Part shown: positions 1-8,615 of the stretch, piece after piece
Numbering within the stretch: position 1 is the first letter of the stretch
Layout: each line of letters begins with the position of its first letter
Assembly: GCF_002154695.1 (NCBI RefSeq)
Contig: NZ_MTAV01000268.1
Location: 8,750-43,009 of the forward strand
DNA: 34,260 nt
Origin: Nostoc sp. T09
Lineage (GTDB): Bacteria > Cyanobacteriota > Cyanobacteriia > Cyanobacteriales > Nostocaceae
Direction of reading: 5' to 3'
Position numbers and translations under genes: made by a program
Notes under the pieces: generated by a model
What the model was told of the DNA's origin: nothing
Databases searched by the model: none
What the model saw: only the letters and a program-made list of their open reading frames with translations

Positions 1-86
1 TGCTTAAAGCAAGTGGTGAGTCCAGTCCTGTTCGGCGCAGCCGTTCCCGCAGCGTAGGCGGGTTTCCCAAAGCTACTGCTGACAAT
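1..86. repeat. Dispersed GC-rich repeat fragment
   Basis: The first 75 bases carry a GC-rich motif (CCGTTCCCGCAGCGTAGGCG) of a type scattered through Nostoc-like genomes. Related sequence occurs at about 18960-18985, 20580-20720 and 31680-31735 in this window. It lies just after the stop of the minus-strand permease gene and encodes nothing I can support. Confidence 0.45.
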
Positions 87-2279
87 CTAATTTGCTGAAT
101 TAGAAGAATTAAGCTGATTTCGCACTTTTTCAAAGCTAAAAGCTGCTGCGCCAAAAGTTACTAGCAGCACTCCCAAAATTTGCACAAACTCTAAGTTTTC
201 TTGAATCAGCAAACCAGCAAAAATCACAGTTAAGAATGGGACACTTGCACCAATAATTGCCGAACGTGGTGCACCCAGTTTGCGAATCCCAACATTATTG
301 AACACGTAACCCAACAGAGTTAGGACACCCAAAATAAAAGCACTTAGAATAATTTCCAATAACTTAGAAGGTTCTAGTACTAAGCCTAAATCGCTAGGTA
401 AAGGTACCATCAAACCGATAAAGCTCAACAGCAACATGGTAGCGAAGTTAATCAAAGTAAAAGACACCGGATGCAGCTTGCTAGCACATATGCGTGTAAG
501 GACGACGTAGACAGCAAAAGCCACTCCTGACAAAATAGCTGTGCTACTTCCTAGGGGAACATTACCGAGAGAAATACTACTAGCACCACCCAAAATCATT
601 AACTCACCGCAGAAAACCCCACCAATGGCTGCTGTGCGGAAGACGCTAGGGCGATCGCGGAATAAAAACCAAGACAATAGTCCGCTAATGACTGGATAGA
701 TAAAGAAAAGTGCGATCGCCATCCCAGTTGTGACTTGGCTAATAGCAATGTAGATCAGCACTTGCGATAAAAACAAAAAGCATCCGCTAGCGATCGACAA
801 CTGCAAAATCTTTCGTGTCTTGGTATTACTAGGAGTAGAACCGCCGCGTACTGAGCTAAATAGTGTTTGTAAGTCTTCCCAGACTCGTGGATGCATCATT
901 GGAGCTAAAAGCAACATCAGTGGTACAACCACCAGCAATCGCAGCATCAAAATTAATAGCGTATTGCCTAAAGTTGGCACAAGCAAACGCTCTACTTCAA
1001 CTACTCCTAAAATCTCAGAACCTTGATGGAAAATCACCTTAATAGCTACGTTGTAAAGCGATGACACCACCGCTGACAACACAATCAGCAAGAAACCTAT
1101 CTGAATAGACGATAAGCTTGATGAGCTAGGTAAACCTAGTGATGGCGGAGCTACTGCGTGTTTGCGTGATGGTAAAGCTGGTTCCGGTGTAGTTTCTCTC
1201 TCAGATAAATCTCCCGAAAGGATAGAAATTGGCTCATCAGGATTGTTCCTGGCTGGTGGGGTTGTGGCTTCTGGTAATGGAATAGGCTCTATTGCAGTTT
1301 CACTCTCTGAAAAGTCTTGGGAAATGACAGAACTCGGCTCAGGGTCATTTCTCCTGAATGGTGGATATGTTACTTCCGTTAATGGAAAAGTAGGCTCCGG
1401 TGTAGTTTCGTTCTCCGACAAATCTTGAGAAATGACAGAACTTGGTTCGGTGACATTTTCACTTTCTGACAGAAGTGTTGCTTTTGGATTTTCCGGCTGT
1501 AAGCTAGTTTGGCTTTGTGAAAATGTAAGTGGCTCGTTAGCTTGGCTGCTTCTCTGTTCTGACTGCGGGGAATCCCAAGAAATGTTCTGTTGCTCTTGCG
1601 GTGGTTGCAAAACAGTGCGTGGCGATACTTTTACTCCTGGCTGTTCAGGAAATTGCAAAACAGTAGGTGGTGATACTTGTGCAGCTTTTAGTGGAGTTTC
1701 TGCAATTGTTTTTTCCAGACCTTGCAAACGATTAATTAACTCCGCTACGATCGCTTCCCCTTGCTGTTGTTGATTGTGCATCCGAGACAACTGTTGGGAA
1801 AGATTGCTTTGATAGTTCTTCAGCTCTTGTTGCAGTGAGTTAAAGGTGATGGTGAGAGTATCATCTAAAGAGCCAAGCAGCTGCTCTACATTCTCATTGT
1901 TCTCCCCTTTTGACCCCAATGTTGTTTTTTCGTAGGCGTTGCTCTCTATCGCTTGGTTAGCTAAAGTCGTCAGCGAGGATTGTAGTTGCGAAGATATGTG
2001 CTTTGCCAAAGCTTCTGCTAACTGACGGATTAGCACCTGCTGCTCGGTGATTTGCCGCACCTGTTGTAACTGTTCTTTTTCATCAAGCAGTTTCTGAATA
2101 TCATCACTTAAACGATTTTTTTCCGTCTGAAGCCGCTTTACTTCTTCCTGCAACGACCTCAGTACGTGCTGCTGAAGATTTTCTAAATCCTCAACAACCG
2201 CCCAGAGGGCATTTTCTGCTGCCCTGGATAAATCGCCTCTAACTCGCGGGTTGTCTGGTTGCTTCTCAAATCGCCCCAT
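87..2279 (-). CDS. EamA/DMT-family transporter with long N-terminal coiled-coil and repeat extension
   Basis: A 730-residue protein in two parts. Residues about 393-720 are a chain of roughly ten hydrophobic helices typical of the EamA (drug/metabolite transporter) superfamily; the substrate is unknown. Ordinary family members have about 300 residues, so the first ~390 are an added cytoplasmic region. Residues about 30-80 and 140-195 are rich in Gln, Glu, Lys and Leu and look like coiled coil. Residues about 200-375 are Pro/Ser/Glu-rich and hold imperfect repeats of 35-36 residues, two full and one shorter, each beginning with a form of EPSSVISQDLSE. The ATG at 2277-2279 opens the longest reading frame. 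The gene stands alone, with 624 bases before the next gene upstream. The permease call is firm; the role of the extension is unknown. Confidence 0.85.
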   Translation of the reverse strand: MGRFEKQPDNPRVRGDLSRAAENALWAVVEDLENLQQHVLRSLQEEVKRLQTEKNRLSDDIQKLLDEKEQLQQVRQITEQQVLIRQLAEALAKHISSQLQSSLTTLANQAIESNAYEKTTLGSKGENNENVEQLLGSLDDTLTITFNSLQQELKNYQSNLSQQLSRMHNQQQQGEAIVAELINRLQGLEKTIAETPLKAAQVSPPTVLQFPEQPGVKVSPRTVLQPPQEQQNISWDSPQSEQRSSQANEPLTFSQSQTSLQPENPKATLLSESENVTEPSSVISQDLSENETTPEPTFPLTEVTYPPFRRNDPEPSSVISQDFSESETAIEPIPLPEATTPPARNNPDEPISILSGDLSERETTPEPALPSRKHAVAPPSLGLPSSSSLSSIQIGFLLIVLSAVVSSLYNVAIKVIFHQGSEILGVVEVERLLVPTLGNTLLILMLRLLVVVPLMLLLAPMMHPRVWEDLQTLFSSVRGGSTPSNTKTRKILQLSIASGCFLFLSQVLIYIAISQVTTGMAIALFFIYPVISGLLSWFLFRDRPSVFRTAAIGGVFCGELMILGGASSISLGNVPLGSSTAILSGVAFAVYVVLTRICASKLHPVSFTLINFATMLLLSFIGLMVPLPSDLGLVLEPSKLLEIILSAFILGVLTLLGYVFNNVGIRKLGAPRSAIIGASVPFLTVIFAGLLIQENLEFVQILGVLLVTFGAAAFSFEKVRNQLNSSNSAN
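1155..1448 (-). repeat. In-frame repeats of about 105 bp inside the transporter gene
   Basis: Codons about 278-313 and 314-348 encode near-copies (EPSSVISQDLSENET and EPSSVISQDFSESET), followed by a shorter third copy at 349-373 (EPISILSGDLSERET). The same amplification shows in the DNA as recurring 'aaatcttgagaaatgacagaact'-like blocks read on the plus strand. It is probably a slippage- or recombination-driven linker expansion. Confidence 0.75.
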
Positions 2280-2903
2280 TAGCTTTTAACCTCTAACACC
2301 TTGACGATAAAGCTGCTTCCCGTATAACTGCTTGGCGTTCATACTAATTTCCTAGAGTTCGTCAGATAAACCAAAAATTTTAACAGGACTTACGCATATC
2401 AACGTAATTCTGTCATGCTGAACACAGAGTTGGCAAAGCATCTAATTTAGCTTATTACTTAGTAAACTGGGTTTCGTTCAGGATCATAGGCAAACATTCT
2501 GTCAGTCTTCTTTCAATCATCTATGTTTTTAGCAGGATTTTTTCGGGAGAAAAAATCTTACTCCAAATCCATACGTATTCTTTTTGTACAGATAGTAAAT
2601 GTTAAAGACTTGTGAATGAATACTTTGCTACCAGCAGGTTGTCTCAATTCTTAAACTTATCTACTAATTACTATTGAATGTAACTTAAGCGACAGTTTAT
2701 ATCTGTAATCGGGATTAAATTATTGGTTTGCGCAAATTAAGAATACTGCTAACCTCTGGAAAATATTCTAGTGAATTAGCAGCCATTGTGCAAAAGAACA
2801 TTTTGGCTTTAGCCTTCTTAAATTCGCATATAGAAGTTGCGGATGCAGATCAAGGGAAAAGCTAGAAAAATATAAATAATTAATCAAGATTCAGGCGTAA
2901 TCT
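2280..2903. other. Intergenic region with decayed repeat elements
   Basis: There is no supportable gene in these 624 bases. At 2384-2396 lies CAGGACTTACGCA, the same end sequence as the small element at 6625-6707. At 2411-2423 and 2476-2486 lie imperfect inverted arms (TGTCATGCTGAAC and GTTCAGGATCA) resembling the better-preserved element at 19028-19115. The remainder is AT-rich and should hold the promoter of the minus-strand permease (near 2280-2400), but I cannot place it. Confidence 0.5.
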
Positions 2904-4196
2904 TTACAGAAAAAAAATCTTGGCAATGCTAAAGATAGCAGCACTAAGGATTGCACTGATGGGGACTGTAATTAGCCATGCAGCCGCGATCCCCTTAAGA
3001 GTTTGGAATTGAATTGACTTAATATTTTGTACTAGTCCAATGCCAACCACACCACCAACAAGAGCATGGGAGGTGGATACAGGTAAACCTAGACGGGAGG
3101 CAAGTAAGATAGTTGTGGCAGTTGCGAGTTCGGCACAGAATCCACTACTAGGTTGCAAGGAAATAATATTTTCGCCAATGGTGGCAATCACTTTTTTACC
3201 CCAGATGGCTAAACCACCCACAATACCGACACCGCCAAGCATTAAAATCCATATGGGAATAGTAATGCCATCTATGGGTACGCTACCAGTTCGATTAATG
3301 TACACGATCGCAGCTAAAGGAGCGATCGCATTCCCCACATCATTAGAACCATGAGCAAAGGCTACAAAGCAAGCACTCAGCAGTTGAAAGCGACCAAATA
3401 AACGCTCAGTCGGATTTTGAATTTTGGGTTGCACCTTTGGTGCGCTTTCAGCGCAACTTGGATGTTGAATTTTACTGTTATCTAATTGTTGCCAGCTATA
3501 GAAAGTCAGCCCAACTGCTGCTACTGCACCTGTGAATAGGGGAATATCGTAAGTAGGTAGATTTAACCCAAATTGGTCAATTAAAAAATTTGTCAGGGGT
3601 TGAGTCAGCGATGGGAGGACAATCACACCAAATATCCCCAGAAGCAACGCACTCAACCAGGGAAGCCATTCGTTTAACTGCACCAATTGATTGGGTTGGT
3701 CTAAAATCCAGCGTTTGATTTGACTATAAAATAAAGCGGCGATCGCACCACTAATTAAGGGCGTTAAAATCCAGCCAATGGTGATCAAGCCAATGGATGA
3801 CCAATCAATTGCACCAACTCCCAAAGCTACCCAACTAAATCCGGCGATCGCACCCACAACTGCATGAGAAGAAGATACAGGCAAACCCCGCGATGTGGCA
3901 ATTTGGAGCCAAACTCCAGATGCTAGTAACACCGTTACCATCCCCATCACTAATATTTGGGGTGTAGCAGCAAATAAGGCGGGGTTGGCAACTTTCGTCG
4001 CTAGAGTTTCCGTTACCTCATGCCCAAACAATACCGCACCTGCAAACTCTAACACCCCAGCAATGATTAACGCCTGTTTCAGAGTCACAGCTTTGGAACC
4101 AACAGAGGTTCCCATTGCGTTAGCAACATCGTTAGCACCGAGATTCCAAGCGACGTAGAAAGCTAGCAGAGCGACGATTGCGAGAGTGATGAGCAT
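2904..4196 (-). CDS. PiT-family inorganic phosphate permease
   Basis: An integral membrane symporter of the PiT/PHO-4 family, expected to import inorganic phosphate (possibly as a metal-phosphate complex) with a cation. Both family signatures are visible: GANDVANAMG at about residues 20-29 and FAHGSNDVGNAIAP at about 280-293, each followed by a PVS(S/T)SHA(V/L)VG motif in the paired halves. A hydrophilic loop at about 238-270 separates the halves, as usual. I choose the ATG at 4194-4196 (430 residues). The frame continues upstream to 4274, but that part runs through a purine-rich tract and the edge of a heptamer repeat and would add an unnatural N-terminus. The gene follows the dehydrogenase gene on the same strand after 111 bases. 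No Pho box was recognised. Confidence 0.93.
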   Translation of the reverse strand: MLITLAIVALLAFYVAWNLGANDVANAMGTSVGSKAVTLKQALIIAGVLEFAGAVLFGHEVTETLATKVANPALFAATPQILVMGMVTVLLASGVWLQIATSRGLPVSSSHAVVGAIAGFSWVALGVGAIDWSSIGLITIGWILTPLISGAIAALFYSQIKRWILDQPNQLVQLNEWLPWLSALLLGIFGVIVLPSLTQPLTNFLIDQFGLNLPTYDIPLFTGAVAAVGLTFYSWQQLDNSKIQHPSCAESAPKVQPKIQNPTERLFGRFQLLSACFVAFAHGSNDVGNAIAPLAAIVYINRTGSVPIDGITIPIWILMLGGVGIVGGLAIWGKKVIATIGENIISLQPSSGFCAELATATTILLASRLGLPVSTSHALVGGVVGIGLVQNIKSIQFQTLKGIAAAWLITVPISAILSAAIFSIAKIFFL

Positions 4197-4205
4197 TTTG
4201 GGGAA

Positions 4206-4301
4206 ATGGGGGACAAGGAAGACAACGGAGAAAAAGCAGGGGAGCAGGGGGAAGAAATGTTTGACTGTTGACAAATGACTAATGACTAATGACTAATGAC
4301 C
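4206..4301. repeat. Purine-rich tract plus heptanucleotide tandem repeat (STRR)
   Basis: Four tandem AATGACT units lie at 4274-4280, 4281-4287, 4288-4294 and 4295-4301, the last ending in C. They are preceded by a G/A-rich stretch with runs of GGGG at about 4240-4252. Short tandem heptamers of this kind are a known feature of heterocystous cyanobacterial genomes. The array fills most of the gap between the dehydrogenase stop and the phosphate permease start. Confidence 0.8.
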
Positions 4302-4307
4302 AGTTAT

Positions 4308-5354
4308 TTAGGGATAAATTAAGATTTTGTAGGTTTCTGGTGTAGGAGCGATCGCTTGATCCACAGCTTTTGATAAATCTTGTAAGGGATAGCGATCGCT
4401 AATTAATGCTTCTACATCAATACGGCGATTAAATACAATATCGGCTGAGAGATTTTGCAGACGGTAGGATGAACTATAACTGCCCATCAAGTCAATTTCT
4501 CGGCGGTAAAGGAGATTCGGGTTGATGGGAATTGATACTTCGTCGGGGAACTCCGCGAAAAAGAGAATTTTGCCACCTTTACGAGTACAGTCCAAAGCTT
4601 GAAAGAAAGCTTTATCGCTGGGGACAGCTAGTAAGGTAACATCAACACCCAACCCATCAGTAATAGCATGGATTTTTGCAGGTAAATCAGGATCGCGGGC
4701 GTCAAAAGCGGCTTCTGCACCCACATTTAAAGCTTTTTCAATTCTAGAGGGTAGTAAATCGGTGGCGATCGCTCTGGCTCCGAAATACTTCACCAACATG
4801 ATGAACATTAAGCCAATGGGCCCCGCACCAGTTACCAACACGGTTTGTCCGGGTGCAATTTGAGCTTTTTTTACTGCCTTTAAGCAGCAGTTAGTCGGTT
4901 CTACAAAACTTGCTTCTTCAAAACTTATCTCATCGGGAATGGGAATTAAACCGCCATTTTGCACAATATGACCGGGTACTTTGACATATTCGGCAAAACC
5001 GCCGCCACTGGCGTTAAATCCGGCTGTGGTGGAGATGTTTTTATAGACATCACACATAGAATAATTTTCATTGAGGCAGTAGGCGCAACGCATACAGGGT
5101 ATGTGGTGCATTACCGCCACTCTTTGTCCCACTTGCCAACCTTTGACCTCAGAACCCACAGATGCGATCGTACCAGCGGTTTCATGCCCAAAAATGCGCG
5201 GCGGTTCGTAAAGGGGATAACGAATTTTTTTAATATCTGATTGACACAACCCCACTACTCGTACCTGTACCAGCACTTCATCCGGTTCCAGAGTTGGTAC
5301 TGGGATCTCTTCGTAGGAAAGTTGATTGACGCCTCTAAATACCTGTGCTTTCAC
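4308..5354 (-). CDS. Zinc-dependent medium-chain alcohol dehydrogenase-type enzyme
   Basis: A 348-residue, full-length member of the MDR superfamily (sorbitol/threonine dehydrogenase-like branch), likely oxidising a secondary alcohol or polyol with NAD. Catalytic zinc ligands are visible as C37, H57/E58 and E152. The structural zinc is held by C87, C90, C93 and C101. The Rossmann fold shows GAGPIGL at about 176-182, and an acidic D199 at the end of the second strand favours NAD over NADP. The start is the ATG ending at 5354. The physiological substrate cannot be read from the sequence. It lies upstream of the phosphate permease on the same strand, but the repeat-filled 111-base gap gives little reason to assume a functional link. 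Confidence 0.9.
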   Translation of the reverse strand: MKAQVFRGVNQLSYEEIPVPTLEPDEVLVQVRVVGLCQSDIKKIRYPLYEPPRIFGHETAGTIASVGSEVKGWQVGQRVAVMHHIPCMRCAYCLNENYSMCDVYKNISTTAGFNASGGGFAEYVKVPGHIVQNGGLIPIPDEISFEEASFVEPTNCCLKAVKKAQIAPGQTVLVTGAGPIGLMFIMLVKYFGARAIATDLLPSRIEKALNVGAEAAFDARDPDLPAKIHAITDGLGVDVTLLAVPSDKAFFQALDCTRKGGKILFFAEFPDEVSIPINPNLLYRREIDLMGSYSSSYRLQNLSADIVFNRRIDVEALISDRYPLQDLSKAVDQAIAPTPETYKILIYP

Positions 5355-5426
5355 GTTGATTTTTCACCTCTCAACGTTATTAGATGTAACATCTACTGGT
5401 CAATGTTGTGCTATAAAACTTGAGAT

Positions 5427-5999
5427 TTACTCTGTTCTGGTTTGTAAATCATGACGAATTTTCGCAGCAAATTTTAGTACCCTATTATTTTGGTCTAACT
5501 TGTTAACCAATTCAGCAACAGTCAAGGGTGGGTTTTTGAGATCCCCTGATTGCTGGCGAAGGACTTGAATAATTTTGTCTGGGTATTGTTCATACAGGTA
5601 AACCAGAAAATCATCTGGATGCAAAGCCTGAATGCCATAAGGAGCTAACGCCTCTTTGGGAAAGTGTTTGAGGTTAGAAGTGACAATGACATTAGCTTGA
5701 GCAATTATGGCAGCAGCGACAACATGGTGGTCTCCTGGGTGATTAGTCATCATTTCCGTCAAGGGTGAAGGTACTTCTACCATTGCTTCTGGAAAATGTG
5801 TTTTCACCATTGTCTGAAAGCGTGCTGCTTTAGCAGTTGTCATCCTTCCCTTGGCGATAAGATTGCGAGTAGTACCATCCAAAATTTCTTGGGAAAAATG
5901 AACTTGGTATAACTCAGCCTCCGCTGCACGCAATAAAGTATCACAAAGAGGCATGGGATAAATCACGCACGAGTCCAAAATTACAGACAAAGAAGCCAT
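5427..5999 (-). CDS. PIN-domain ribonuclease, probable VapC-type toxin
   Basis: A 190-residue protein with a PIN fold in its first ~135 residues. Acidic residues expected to bind metal are D9 in the SVILDSCV strand, D20, E38 and D90 in the HPGDHHVVAAA helix. The last conserved position reads VTSNLKHF, with Asn109 where many PIN proteins have Asp. The C-terminal ~55 residues extend past the core. The start codon lies 2 bases after the stop of the HTH gene upstream, so the two are surely co-transcribed. This is the usual antitoxin-first order of type II toxin-antitoxin modules. Expected activity is RNA cleavage when free of its partner; the target is unknown. Confidence 0.87.
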   Translation of the reverse strand: MASLSVILDSCVIYPMPLCDTLLRAAEAELYQVHFSQEILDGTTRNLIAKGRMTTAKAARFQTMVKTHFPEAMVEVPSPLTEMMTNHPGDHHVVAAAIIAQANVIVTSNLKHFPKEALAPYGIQALHPDDFLVYLYEQYPDKIIQVLRQQSGDLKNPPLTVAELVNKLDQNNRVLKFAAKIRHDLQTRTE

Positions 6000-6001
6000 A
6001 A

Positions 6002-6472
6002 TTACTGATTTAATTCACTAGCCTCTTCATCGTAAAATCCTTCTTCTTCAAGAAACTGAGTTAGTTCTTTTAGTCCTTGCTTACGCTTTTCATCTCGCTG
6101 CTGTTTATACTTCGTTAAATCATCAAAGTTAACCCGGCGATGGGAACCAACTTGAATGTAAGGAATTTCCCCCTGTTTTAATAGCTTAATTAAATAAGGG
6201 CGTGACACGTTAAGAAAATCAGCAGCTTGCTGTGTTGTCAGTTCTCGTTCTTGGGTGACTATAGATAGTTCCTGACCTAATGCAATTGCATGGACAACTT
6301 GCTGCCAAAGTTGATAAATGCATTTAGGAATGGCAATTTGTTCGCCATTAGCTCCTAATAGTTTTACTTGTGAGCCTTGTTCTTTAAGTATGCGCTCCAA
6401 TTCCTTGATAGATTGAGCTTCTTGTTCAGAAGGCATTACAGACTCTAGAGGCACGTTATGCCGAAATAACAT
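6002..6472 (-). CDS. Excisionase-type HTH protein, probable antitoxin of the PIN toxin
   Basis: A 156-residue protein with a MerR/excisionase-like winged HTH at about residues 77-122: LTTQQAADFLNVSRPYLIKLL, then a wing containing IPYIQVGSHRRV. An N-terminal ~70 residues of unknown fold and an acidic C-terminal tail (about 125-156) flank it; the tail is a plausible toxin-neutralising segment. The ATG at 6470-6472 is used here, and M13 is an alternative. Its stop is 2 bases before the PIN start. HTH antitoxins of this class normally repress their own operon, so the promoter should lie in 6473-6600. HTH-PIN pairs of this kind are common in cyanobacteria. Confidence 0.85.
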   Translation of the reverse strand: MLFRHNVPLESVMPSEQEAQSIKELERILKEQGSQVKLLGANGEQIAIPKCIYQLWQQVVHAIALGQELSIVTQERELTTQQAADFLNVSRPYLIKLLKQGEIPYIQVGSHRRVNFDDLTKYKQQRDEKRKQGLKELTQFLEEEGFYDEEASELNQ

Positions 6473-6624
6473 AATCTTCTCCCGCTTATGTTATGGGGCT
6501 TGTTGTTGTCAGAGGTATTGACGACGTTAATGGTATTGATAATCTTATAATACACACTACATAAACGAAATATCCGAAATAAAAAATTATCTTGTCTAAT
6601 GTCCGCCCAACTGGTAAAAATATC

Positions 6625-6707
6625 AGGACTTACGCAACTGGCACATATATCTTTCGTTGTGAGGGTTAAGAACCTCTGCGAAAAAATATGAAACTTGCGT
6701 AATTCCT
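6625..6707. mobile_element. 83-bp MITE-like element with 13-bp terminal inverted repeats
   Basis: AGGACTTACGCAA at 6625-6637 is mirrored by TTGCGTAATTCCT at 6695-6707 (one mismatch). The interior is short and non-coding. The left end recurs at 2384-2396, showing that the sequence is dispersed. It sits between the antitoxin gene and the FAD oxidoreductase. I did not identify a clear target-site duplication. Confidence 0.5.
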
Positions 6708-6739
6708 AAATATGTCCTAATTCCAGTCAGGGTTAATAG

Positions 6740-8506
6740 ATGCTGAATCAGACATATCAAGCTGATGTCTTAGTTGTAGGTGGCGGAGTTGGTGGTACGG
6801 CGGCGGCGATTCAAGCGGCGCGACGCGGCGCGAAAACTATTCTGGTGAGTGAATTTCCTTGGTTGGGGGGAATGTTAACCTCGGCTGGGGTATCTGTCCC
6901 TGATGGTAATGAATTAGAAGCTTTTCACACGGGGTTATGGGGTGAGTTTTTACGAGAATTGCAGCACCGTCAGCCAGGAGGTTTAGATCATAGCTGGGTA
7001 AGCTTTTTTAGTTTCGATCCGCGTATTGGAGCAGAGATTTTTGCGGATTGGGTAAAAGAGTTACCAAATCTGCATTGGATTGATGGAGAAATTCCATTAG
7101 AAGTTTCTCGACAGGGAAGTTGTGTAACTGGCGTTCGGTTTAGTGATTTTATTGTCAAAGCCAAGATTATTCTTGACGCTACAGAATTAGGCGATTTATT
7201 GGCTTTAGCTGAGATACCTTATCGTTGGGGCTGGGAATGGCGATCGCAATGGGGAGAACCTAGCGCACCAGAAAGCGCCAATCATCTCACAGAAAAATAT
7301 CCCGTACAAGCGCCCACTGGGGTGGTGCTGATGCAAGATTTTGGCACAGATGTGGCTCCAGAAATCCCCTCTGCTCCTAACTACGATCCATCTCTGTTTG
7401 CAGGTGCTTGGGATGGCTATGGCGCAGAGCAATTTTTGAATTACGGGCGCTTACCTGGGGGTCTATTGATGATGAATTGGCCTATCTGTGGTAATGACTA
7501 CGGCAAAGATTTAGGGCGGCTGTTAGAGCCAAAAGCAAGCAGAGATGAGTTTATTCAAGAATCTCGCTGGCATAGCCAAAATTTCGCTCATTTTATTCAG
7601 AAACAGTTTGGGCGGCGCTACGGTCTGTCTACACAGGTTTTTCCTCATTCTGCCACAGCTTTTGCACTACATCCCTACTACCGGGAAAGTCGCCGCTTAG
7701 TGGGAATTACAACTGTGAGAGAACAGGATATTTTACCTGTGACAGGGGGTCAGGTTACATCATTAAATATAGATGCAATTGCGATCGGTAATTATGCCAA
7801 CGATCACCATTACCCTGGCTTCAGCTTGCCACTCCAACCTAAATCTATTCGCTGGGGAGGACGCTGGACTGGCACTCCTTTCACAATTCCCTACAGTTGC
7901 CTAATTCCCGCAACAACAGACGGTTTTTTGGTTTGTGAAAAGAATATTTCTGTTTCTCATATTGCCAATGGGGCAACCAGATTACAACCTGTAGTGATGG
8001 GCATTGGTCAAGCCGCCGGAATGGCAGCGGCTATGTGCGTTGAGTTGAATTGTCAACCGAGAGATTTACCAATCAAGGCACTGCAAACAGCTTTACTTAA
8101 GGAAGATCGCTCATCGGCGACACTTGTACCATTATTTAATTTACTACCCTACGATTCTCAGTGGTTACATTGGCAAACATATTACTTAAATAATCCAGAA
8201 GCCTATCCTTGCAACGGCAATTGCCCAACTTCATCATCGTCTCAGTATTATCACCAGTTGGCAAATCAAGTATTAATACGGGGAAACTCCTATTTTAAAG
8301 GCACTTTTAATCGCCAAGCTCAGCAGGATTACAGATTCACAATAATTTCACCAACAGTTCATAAACAAAATACTTGGCAGCTTGTGACCTTGCGATCGGG
8401 TATTGATTTACAACTACAAGCTTGTAACCATCAGCAATTGCTCACAGTTTGGGGTCGCTTGAACCCTGCTGGTAATTGGTTACTAGCAGAACATATCGAT
8501 GTTTAA
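6740..8506 (+). CDS. FAD-dependent oxidoreductase
   Basis: A 588-residue protein opening with a dinucleotide-binding fold: DVLVVGGGVGGTAAAIQAA, with GGGVGG at 14-19, and an acidic residue (E38) at the end of the second strand in TILVSE. Together with the length and the later segment GIGQAAGMAAAM, this fits the FAD-dependent oxidoreductase family annotated as FAD_oxidored, often found beside carbohydrate or secreted-protein genes. Residues about 460-588 form an extra C-terminal part I do not recognise. No signal peptide is seen. The substrate is unknown. The ATG at 6740 follows a short AT-rich leader, and the gene is followed after 109 bases by patX, with an independent promoter for patX between them. 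Confidence 0.87.
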   Translation: MLNQTYQADVLVVGGGVGGTAAAIQAARRGAKTILVSEFPWLGGMLTSAGVSVPDGNELEAFHTGLWGEFLRELQHRQPGGLDHSWVSFFSFDPRIGAEIFADWVKELPNLHWIDGEIPLEVSRQGSCVTGVRFSDFIVKAKIILDATELGDLLALAEIPYRWGWEWRSQWGEPSAPESANHLTEKYPVQAPTGVVLMQDFGTDVAPEIPSAPNYDPSLFAGAWDGYGAEQFLNYGRLPGGLLMMNWPICGNDYGKDLGRLLEPKASRDEFIQESRWHSQNFAHFIQKQFGRRYGLSTQVFPHSATAFALHPYYRESRRLVGITTVREQDILPVTGGQVTSLNIDAIAIGNYANDHHYPGFSLPLQPKSIRWGGRWTGTPFTIPYSCLIPATTDGFLVCEKNISVSHIANGATRLQPVVMGIGQAAGMAAAMCVELNCQPRDLPIKALQTALLKEDRSSATLVPLFNLLPYDSQWLHWQTYYLNNPEAYPCNGNCPTSSSSQYYHQLANQVLIRGNSYFKGTFNRQAQQDYRFTIISPTVHKQNTWQLVTLRSGIDLQLQACNHQQLLTVWGRLNPAGNWLLAEHIDV

Positions 8507-8524
8507 GGTATTTATTTTTATTCT

Positions 8525-8590
8525 GTAAAAAACAATACTTTTTAGGGAATTGTCCGGATGCAGTAATAAAAACTAAGTAGCAGTGAATTA
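8525..8590 (+). promoter_or_regulatory. Composite patX promoter region: NtcA-type box and DIF-type TCCGGA
   Basis: GTA-N8-TAC, the NtcA consensus, lies at 8525-8538. TCCGGA, the core of the DIF motif reported at about -35 of HetR-dependent heterocyst-induced promoters, lies at 8553-8558. Possible -10 elements are TAATAA at 8564-8569 (25 bases after the NtcA box) or TAAGTA at 8574-8579 (15 bases after TCCGGA). The patX start codon is at 8616. The motifs are seen directly; their use is inferred. Confidence 0.65.
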
Positions 8591-8615
8591 GTGAGTTCTA
8601 AAATAAACATCTGCT

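Noticed and set aside
820-1773. Three plus-strand open frames inside the transporter gene
   Set aside because: They lie antisense to a clear membrane protein and its repeats, with low-complexity Ser/Gly/Val products and no ribosome-binding sites.
4197-4274. 26-residue N-terminal extension of the phosphate permease
   Set aside because: It is translated from the purine-rich tract beside the heptamer repeat; the ATG at 4196 gives the family's normal beginning.
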